Of a DNA stretch of 64,000 nt, positions 57,001-64,000 are shown piece after piece. Numbering within the stretch: the stretch's first letter is position 1; each line of letters opens with the position of its first letter. Made by a program: the position numbers and the translations under genes. The notes under the pieces were generated by a model. The model was not told the DNA's origin and made no database searches. It saw only the letters and a program-made list of their open reading frames with translations. The stretch covers positions 124,001 to 188,000 of the forward strand of contig JAULBX010029046.1 of the NCBI GenBank assembly GCA_032358255.1, written 5' to 3'. Source of the DNA: Heterotrichella gracilis. Lineage: Eukaryota > Sar > Xanthophyceae > Tribonematales > Xanthonemataceae.

Positions 57001-60000
57001 GTCCAGGCCGGACCCATGGACGCCCTTTCCCACGCTGGGCAGCAGGGTGGGACCCTTGGGTAGGGTTTTGGCGGCGTGCAGCTTGCGGGCGGAGGAGGCC
57101 TGTGGTTTGGCAGCGGCACAGGGTGCGAGGATAAGAATCCATAGTCTAACTCTGGTGCTATCTATATAACTATGAGTGCCCGCCGCAGCCCTTACAACCC
57201 ACAGGTAACTGGGGATGATGGTCAACGCCAGCCTATGCGATGACAAGTGGTATCGGTAAAAGATACACACATGCCACAGCAAGGCTTGCGGCTTGTGTGG
57301 GGTGTCTCTGTTGAAGTTGTGTTTAAAAGTGCACATGCATGCAGTCACAAAGAGGATGCTGGAGTCGGTGCTAATAACCAGCAAGGCTTTTATTTAAAAT
57401 AAAATAGGTTGGTTGTGAACGACAACCAGACTGGCGGACATGGGCTGACTACTGGGTGGGTACATCTGTGCAACATGAAGGTGACAAAAAGCAGACGCGC
57501 TTGCCAATGGCCTAAGCACATATGTTTTGAGTATCGCGCCAAGTTGCGAAAGAACACCATAACCATGCATTTCGTGATGATTTAGGTGTCCTGACATCGC
57601 TGGTGCAGAGGCAGTACCAGGACAGGGCAGGCTGGGCGCAAGGCATTTAGGGACTGACTGCTAATCAGGTAGTACTGCTGGAAGGCATTTAAGTATGGAT
57701 CCTAAGCAACCGACCAGCAAGCCATCCCCAGCAGGAACAAGAACAACATTTCCCCTGAGACAGCTCATACCTTCACACCCTGCTCTTCCTCCTCACCCTG
57801 TTGTGGGTGCTCACGCTGTGTGGGTTGCTCAACCGGTGCTGGGGCGTGGCCAGGCGTACTGCCCTTGCCCTTGCCATCCTTCTTTGCATGGTGGCCGCTG
57901 TGATCGTCATGCGTGCCATGATCGCCGTCATGATCATGGTGGCTGCTGTGATCATCGGAGGGATGATCGCCTTGATGCTTGCTGTGATCGCCGTGGTGGT
58001 CCTTGTCGTGATCGTGGTGGCCGCTGTGGTGGTCACTGTCTGCCTGGTCCTGCTTGCCATGATGGCCCTCATGATGATCACTGCCTGTTGACCCATCTTT
58101 CTCATGATCACCACTGCCCGTTAAATCATTCTTCTCATGATGATCACTGCCTGTTGACCCATCCTTCTCATGATGATCAGTGCCAGGCAAATCATCCCTC
58201 TCATGGTGCCCCTCATGATGCCCCTTGTGATGATCACTGCCCTTGGCTTCCTCCCCAGCCTCCCCCCTCAGCACGCGTTTCTCCACCTTGGCATCAGCCA
58301 CAAGGGGGGAGTCATAGCCTTGGTTCCAGGGGTTGGTGGTTCCCCCCAGCAGCTTCAGCAGGGCATCAGACACCACCAGCTGGGCCTCTGCCATGCCTGC
58401 GCAAGCAAGATTACAACTCAACATTGACATAGCTCTATGATGTACACCGCAAACAATTGATGGAATCCTACAACAATGGAAGACATATAACCTAATAATG
58501 GAAACACCGCCATTCCCCACCCGCCTATAATGCTGCCAATGGTTCCACAACTCCTCTCCATCCAACCGCCTACCAGCATGCCAATAAATCACCAGTAAAT
58601 GGTTCCATCCTATTGAAAACACCATTCCCCGGTCACCCACCCTTGCTGATCCGCCTGTGGTAGTCATCCGCCACATGCTGCTTCTCAGTGCCTGTGATTG
58701 CATCGTGGTGCTGAGTCAGCGCAGCAGCTTCATCAAGGGCGTCGGTGGAGGGGCCGTGGGGGGAGGGGCCCGCGCGCGCCTCCAGCTGCCGGGCCGCCTG
58801 CAGGTATGACGAGGCTGCGCGGATGTAGCCCTTGGAAGTGGGGCGGGAGGTGAAGTAGCCTGGGAGGGTGGGGAGGGCAGTGCAATGTAGGGTGGGTGGA
58901 GTTGCTTGGAGGGAGGGGGGAGGATGGAACGGATGGGTGGAGGGCGGGGGTATGGGTATGGGCAGCGCATGTCCTAGCCCGCATGGAAAGCAAAGTGCGC
59001 CCAGGCGCCAGTGCACATTGTTGCAGGCAGGCTGCGGTCAAGCACACAGTCTCCATGCTACCACACTGCACACCAGACACCCCGCCTACCCTTCCATAAC
59101 CCTAGGAGGGCGTACCTGTCCAGTAGCAATGGGGGCAGTCCGCATAGGGGAAGAAATCATCTTCCTTGGTGGGCCACGCCTCGCCATAGCTGTGCTTGGC
59201 ATCCACGTACGCTGCCGGGGTGGAATAAAACGCATTCACCCGCCCATCCAGGTTCGCATAATGGATCAGCTTGTCAAGCTGCTTGTAGTACGCATGCGCG
59301 TTGGCATAGGCAAAGTCACCACCCATGGGCAGCATGATGTCCAGCCCCTGGGTGACGTTGGCTATCTTCATGCACTCGGTCACAAAGTCCTCCACCTTGC
59401 CGTGCACGTTGTAGTCCCCGAGGGAGGGGTCGTCTTGGAAGGGCTCGTTGCCGCCCCACTGGTCGCCGAAGTTGAAATTGAAGCCGGGAGGGGGGCCGTA
59501 GTTGCCTGCGTGCATGGCGCCGATGACATCAGTGGGCAATTGGGTATGTTTTCCCCTGCCATGAATGGCTAGGCAGGGATACTGTCAGAGAGTTGGGCTA
59601 ATTATAAAAAAACCCGTAAAATACACCTTCACAGATTCTATAACCGATGCGGTCATGTGCTAACCCCCCTTGTGGGTAGTCACCAATATACGTGGGCAAG
59701 GGCGCATGGATGATGGTGCGTCCTCTCCTGGCCTGAGTGGCCACTTGAATCTTGCTATCGTGACTGGCATGGCATGCGGCGATAGAAAATGGGTCATTCT
59801 GTGATTCCTGCTGGAATATATGTACCCAACCTACTATAACTAAACGCCGTAAGGTACTTAACTTCCTGTTGGTAGAAGCCCCCACCCCCCTTGCATGTGG
59901 CTCAGCACATTGGGCGCACCTGTTGGGAAGTTGCCTGTGAAGATGTCTGTCTCTTTGCCCAGAGTGGTTGACCCCCGCCACAGCATCTCCAGCTGCTTGT

Positions 60001-62098
60001 TGGCGGCGCGCAGCTGCATATCCTGCATGTCCATGGCACGTTGGCCATTCAGATTCAGGGTTCAAAATTTAGGGTTTGAGATCCTGCCACATGCATCGGC
60101 ACCACATGCCGAGAAGGCCTCGATCATGTGGCCCAAATCATGTGGCATGTGGACATGGTTGGTGACCACACATCACGCAACACGCATCACATACGAATCA
60201 CCCATGGCCTTCATCATGATTTGAGACCGCCACATCATGATGAAAGCCATTGCATAAGGGGCATTACAAGGGCAGTGCCAAGGCATGTGAGGGAACCCTT
60301 CGTTCCGCAATGTCATGTGGAGCGCAGGCAAGGGACATGTTGTGATCGCCATTGTTTGGGGTCTTCCGCCAGGTGCTGTTGGAATGTGAGAGTGCATGCA
60401 ACTGACCAACCCAATCATCTCATGGCAGGCCTTACCTGATAGTCCGCTCGCCCAAAGAACACCCCGTCAAAGCCAAACATGGCTCCCAGCGCGGCTTGTG
60501 TGGATGAGTGGCCAAAGGGGTCGATCTGCCAGCCCACGCGGGGGACGGCTCCAAAGGTATCATACAGGAACCTGGACACACAAGGGGGTGTTGTTTGTGA
60601 CATGCGATGGTTGAAGGGTGTTGGTGCACTGAATCAAACTAATGGATGTGGAGAGCGTGCCAAAAGCAACAGCCAGTGTTAAATACCTTTGAGGCAGGAC
60701 ATGGAGGGCATGCGCCATGCAACAGTAAATGCTCAGCAGGCAATGCATGCGGCATGGGTGGTTCCCCCTAGTGCAACGCAGTGCCAAGGTTGTATGAAGT
60801 CACAAATAAAGTACTTAAATAAATCTATCATTTAAAATATCTTTGTCCATATAATTGAGTACATTCTTTTCATGGAAATACAATAGAAACATAAATTCTA
60901 GATTTTGAACATACTTGTGCCCTCGCGTGGTCTGGTCCACCATGGCCACAAAGTGTGACGCGGCTTCGTCGTGCTGCACCCAGCCACCGTTGATGAACTC
61001 CAGGCGGCCCTGGTCCACAAACTTGCGCACCAGGCGCTGGGTGCTGCTGTCCTGCTCGTTCCACCAGCGGGTGAAGAATGACTGCAGGCAGTGTGCAGGC
61101 CGCAGTGGCGTCAGTGCGGTGGGGAATGCATGGGTCACAGCTGGGGGGTGCAAGCTATGCGAGAGTGGCTGCCGCTCTATATGTACTGCTGGCGCGCTGG
61201 AGTCAAGTCTACATGAGCATGTCTACAGGAGGAACACCATGCAAGGGTGACCCCGGGTCACTGACATGAGAGGTGGTGCCACTGGTTTTGGCGCTGAGGT
61301 GCAACAACGCACTGAGCAATGCACTAAGGACCTTACCATCTCAGCATAGACAAACTTCCTGTCAGGGTTTGCCTCCAGTGCTTGAACAACCGTATCCAAG
61401 ATGTACTGCACGCCTGCCACCTGCAGAGGAAGAGGCCAGGCTCAAAACGCCGACTACAAACTGCATTGGTTGTCACTTGGTTTAACGCTGCCAGAATCTC
61501 GGCAACAGCCACCCTGTTGGGCCTCCATGAATAGCAATACACTCTCAGATGGTGGCGTGCAACTGCGCATGAGCCACCAGCATGTCATGGGTGTGCATGA
61601 GCCACTACAAGTGGAGTGGAGTGGAGTGAAGTTGGACCACCTCCACCCATTGCCAGTACACAAGCGTCACTTTTGACAACTATGCCAGTGAAAGAGTCCA
61701 AAGGCAGCTAGCCGTGGCAGCTGTCTGCTTGCGCAGTATAGACGATGGTGTAAAACCCCCCGCATCGGGCCATGCCAGAGCCCACCTGGATGCTGTTGTT
61801 GGAGCCATAGAAGTACTGGTCCACCGTCTTCAACCAGCCCGAGTCATCATGCGTATGCGGGACCAGGTGGACGTTCAACACTTTCTCCTTCCTGTTGAGC
61901 ACGGCAGGAGGGTGGTGATGGTACTGGGGTGGTGATGGTACTGGGGTCACCTGAATGCTCAACTGACGGGTTCCAAGCGACCCACCTGTATGCTGTGGTG
62001 TTGTACTTGGATGCGGAGGCACATCCTAGGGCTGCCAACACAACTAGCAAAAAGAGGTTGCGCTTCCATAGCAACAGACCCTCGTTCCGGAACGCCAT
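51096..62098 (-). CDS. Lysosomal/vacuolar-type alpha-mannosidase (GH38) with His/Asp-rich insert
   Basis: Acid-type GH38 alpha-mannosidase that trims mannose from N-glycans in the vacuole/secretory pathway. Twenty exons from 61986-62098 down to 51096-51476, 1316 residues; every phase closes. A hydrophobic signal/anchor lies at residues 10-30. Catalysis: PHTHDDSGW (zinc ligands His52 and Asp54), [10 protein letters not shown] (nucleophile Asp174), and [13 protein letters not shown] near 417 (zinc His). The C-terminal beta-sandwich domains follow ([43 protein letters not shown]). Exon 57771-58396 inserts about 175 residues (about 465-640) rich in His, Asp, Gly and Lys, just before the segment that precedes [11 protein letters not shown]. 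This makes the protein about 300 residues longer than human MAN2B1. Several introns contain repeats, and one a SINE. Confidence 0.95.
51642..51934 (+). mobile_element. tRNA-derived SINE with 13-bp target-site duplication
   Basis: About 293 bp. The head has an A-box-like TGGCTCAGCACC at 51654-51665 and a perfect B box GGTTCGAATCC at 51710-51720, spaced as in a tRNA promoter. The body is unrelated to tRNA, and the 3' end is a (TTAC)n tail at about 51914-51934. The element is flanked by an exact 13-bp duplication, ACCACCGACTGAT, at 51629-51641 and 51935-51947. It lies in the intron 51477-52090 of the mannosidase gene, in the opposite orientation. No ORF. It would be mobilised by a LINE supplied in trans. 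Confidence 0.88.
52630..52748. repeat. Exon-edge duplication across telomere-like repeats
   Basis: A 17-nt coding sequence of the mannosidase exon 52565-52662 (52630-52646) is repeated exactly in the intron at 52732-52748. Between them is TAAACCC-type DNA (52708-52727, nearly three heptamers). Confidence 0.75.
54315..54382. repeat. 32-bp tandem repeat, two copies
   Basis: Exact copies at 54315-54346 and 54347-54378 in a mannosidase intron. Confidence 0.9.
54574..54645. repeat. Interstitial telomere-like repeat, four perfect heptamers
   Basis: (CTAAACC)4 at 54574-54601, followed by a second short run near 54624-54637. Both are preceded by a TGGC(A/G)GCGGCT motif that recurs three times. Confidence 0.85.
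54978..55220. repeat. Duplicated exon edge in a mannosidase intron
   Basis: 31 nt at 54978-55008 match 55190-55220 with one mismatch. The latter spans the donor and 3' end of the exon 55193-55348. A second block (about 55109-55127) resembles the 5' end of the next exon (54744-54764). Telomere-like DNA lies at about 55076-55093. Confidence 0.75.
58070..58205 (-). repeat. Coding tandem repeat, His/Asp-rich insert of the mannosidase
   Basis: Three to four imperfect 36-39 bp units encoding [13 protein letters not shown]-type repeats. They form the most regular part of the His-rich insert, which as a whole spans about 57880-58240. Confidence 0.8.
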
Positions 62099-62688
62099 GG
62101 ATGGCAGGGGGCAAGGTGAAACCCACCACTTTCAAGGTCGTTATTGCACAGCTCTATGAAAGGAATGCAGTCACATAGCGGGCGATTAAACGTGCGCTGT
62201 TGCGCAATCACGCCCAGTCAACGTAAGCAATTGGATGGTTGCTACTCTTGCCCTAAACATGCATGCGGAGGAATTTAGTGGGCAACGCCCAGTGCCACTT
62301 ACTCCTACACTGATAACCGAGTGTTTCGGGTGTCGAAGAGTCCGCCTGTTAGGGTACTTGGTGCACTTCAGGTTTTGCAAACTGCAACGGCATCACCCAC
62401 GGATGGCCTCATAAGGTTACAAAGACGGGGACGCTAGCATGAACTCATGATTATTTTATCAGGGACATCATTCCAGTGCATTCAAGTTTAGTGAATAGAT
62501 ACATCTCCTTAAGACAGTGCAGTCAGAGGTCCTTTTCAAAACTGAGCACAATCCTAAATGGTTTGCCAAACGCAAGCTCATCAGCGGTAAAGCCATACCC
62601 ACAGAACCCGCAATTTGCATGCCAATACGTTGTCACTCAAGTGATAACATGTCTCTCAAGTGCCAACATGCCAAACCCCATGCCGCTG
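62099..62688. other. Region between UBA5 3' end and mannosidase start
   Basis: Holds the mannosidase promoter and the UBA5 3'UTR; TTACA at about 62415 fits a minus-strand TGTAA signal. No coding exon was seen. Confidence 0.5.
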
Positions 62689-63914
62689 TCACGTAGAGCT
62701 CAGCTGCAGCAGCTGCGCCATCAGGTCCTCCACGTTTGCATCGCCAGTCTGCACCGCGGCTGCCTGCAGTGCAGCAGCATCCACCTTGTCGGCGGACGGC
62801 AGCTCGTACTGCAACCCCTCAGGCAGCGCTTCCCTCCCCGTTTTACTGGCGCTTGGTTGTGCCTCTGGCGCAGGCGAGGGGTCATCATCAGCAACCACCT
62901 CAATGCCCCAGTCATTGTCCTCATGCACCGCAGCAGCCTCCTCAGGGGCAGGCGCCTCTGCTGGGCGATTCAGCATGCTCTCCTGCACGCGCAGAAAAAG
63001 GGAAACTCAATGGCTTGATGGCAATGAACAAGATACAATAAAAAGTCCGTTGCGCATAGGGTACAGCAGCCTTCTTCTTGTAAGGAAATTGAGTATGCAA
63101 AATTGCAGGCAGATTTCAAACCCAGCAATAGACAACGCCAGCGAATGCAATTGCTGCATGTTAGTCACTGATAATAGCTCTTGATACCTTCCCCACAGTG
63201 GCGCAATTTGTACACTAACACTGCTCACCTTGTGCTTGGCTTGTAGCTCGACACACCGCGGGTTGCTGCACTCCAGGTTGGGCTTGACCTCCATGCTGGG
63301 GAAGAAGTCCTTGAGCGAGTTGTAGCCAAGGTACTGCGTGACCTGCCCAAAGTTGAGCATGTACTTGAGCGCATCCTGCACCAGCAGCCCCGCCACAATG
63401 CCCATGGTGGTCGGGAGCGACGCGGCGCACACGCCCTCGCGCTTCAGGGTGCGTTCGTCGATCCCTGACGCCACCACCAGGGGCGGCACGCAGGCAAAGC
63501 ACGCGGTGGCGCCCGGCGTCATGACCTGCAACCAGCGCAGCAATGGTAGGCTCGTGGGATAGTTTGCAAGACGCATGGCACGGGGCAATGCTCATGTGAC
63601 AATTGAGCATCGCCAAATGTCGATCAAGACGGGCATGTCACATGCAGGATGCAGCATGCAGCACAGCAAATGATAGCACAACGGATTATGGGGCTCGTAT
63701 GCAGAATCGTGATATGTTGTGCCTTCAGTGCCTATGCGCCAGTCATTCACATGGTTGGGCAGTCTGAACTGTACTTGCACCAGGCAGTGGGCTGTCCTGA
63801 ATTCCACTGGCGATACCCCATGCACTGCAACAGCTGCCCCACCTGTATGTGACCCGACACAGCGTCCTCAGACACCCCAGATTCCATCCACACTTGCTCA
63901 AGCTCCAGGCACAC
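62689..63914 (-). CDS. UBA5: UFM1-activating enzyme E1 (UBA5), C-terminal part (5' end outside window)
   Basis: Adenylates and thioesterifies UFM1 for transfer to UFC1 in UFMylation, which acts at the ER and on ribosomes. Three exons are visible: 63843-63914, 63229-63525 and 62689-62982, 220 residues, all in phase 0. Signatures: [16 protein letters not shown], the CxxC-type Cys in [10 protein letters not shown] with the partner pair ECSNPRC (zinc site), the active-site Cys in [14 protein letters not shown], and [19 protein letters not shown]. The tail keeps the UFM1-interacting motif ([11 protein letters not shown]) and a C-terminal UFC1-binding-like segment ([11 protein letters not shown]). 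From 63915 the sequence is intron to the edge of the window. Confidence 0.96.
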
Positions 63915-64000
63915 CTGCACACGAAACGGTACCTTAGATATACATTCAAAATATATGCGATTCCAATTTTATTTCAATATATTCATGTGATTAAATTTTG

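Noticed and set aside
1-64000. CRISPR arrays, bacterial operons, rRNA or canonical tRNA genes
   Set aside because: None found. Spliced nuclear genes throughout; the only tRNA-like promoter belongs to the SINE at 51642-51934.

Overview
The window is nuclear DNA of a green alga, probably a trebouxiophyte; that placement is an inference from gene content and style, not from a search. The genes are intron-rich (up to 20 exons, GT-AG boundaries). They include photosynthesis genes normally nuclear in green algae (phosphoribulokinase, PSI subunit III). Plant-type telomere heptamers (TTTAGGG) recur in non-coding DNA. Exon models were built by hand; reading phase closes in every multi-exon model except one COG1 junction and the 5' end of a small unrecognised gene.

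Layout. 1-842 (+): C-terminal end of a WW-domain protein. 1490-4072 (+): phosphoribulokinase. 5281-13583 (-): COG1, a Golgi tether subunit. 14366-15480 (+): EMC8/9-like MPN protein (TLA1-type). 16178-17884 (+): TPT/nucleotide-sugar transporter family protein. 19979-25670 (-): Mei2-like three-RRM protein. 27288-30662 (+): a CS-ankyrin-TPR protein that looks like an HSP90 co-chaperone. 31555-34102 (+): eIF4B-like protein with an RGG/GGY tail. 36055-37193 (-): psaF. 38208-38732 (+): small unrecognised membrane protein. 40026-41132 (-): intronless SnRK2-like pseudokinase. 42068-42780 (+): dUTPase. 44570-45283 (-): ribosomal protein L7. 46493-50369 (+): PD-(D/E)XK nuclease-like plus kinase-like fusion resembling Crinkler (CR) effectors. 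51096-62098 (-): GH38 alpha-mannosidase with a large His/Asp-rich insert. 62689 to the right edge (-): UBA5, the UFM1 E1 enzyme.

Most genes are unrelated housekeeping functions: carbon fixation and photosynthesis (PRK, psaF), secretory pathway and glycan handling (COG1, EMC8/9, transporter, mannosidase), translation (L7, eIF4B-like), UFMylation (UBA5) and nucleotide hygiene (dUTPase). No operon-like logic is expected or seen.

The most unusual content is the Crinkler-like nuclease-kinase gene with repeat- and hairpin-rich introns, the intronless pseudokinase that has lost the beta-3 Lys and the DFG Asp, the CS-ANK-TPR fusion, and the His-rich insert in the mannosidase. The mannosidase also holds a complete tRNA-derived SINE with a perfect 13-bp target-site duplication. 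A recurring pattern links telomere-like heptamers to partial duplications of neighbouring exon edges inside introns.
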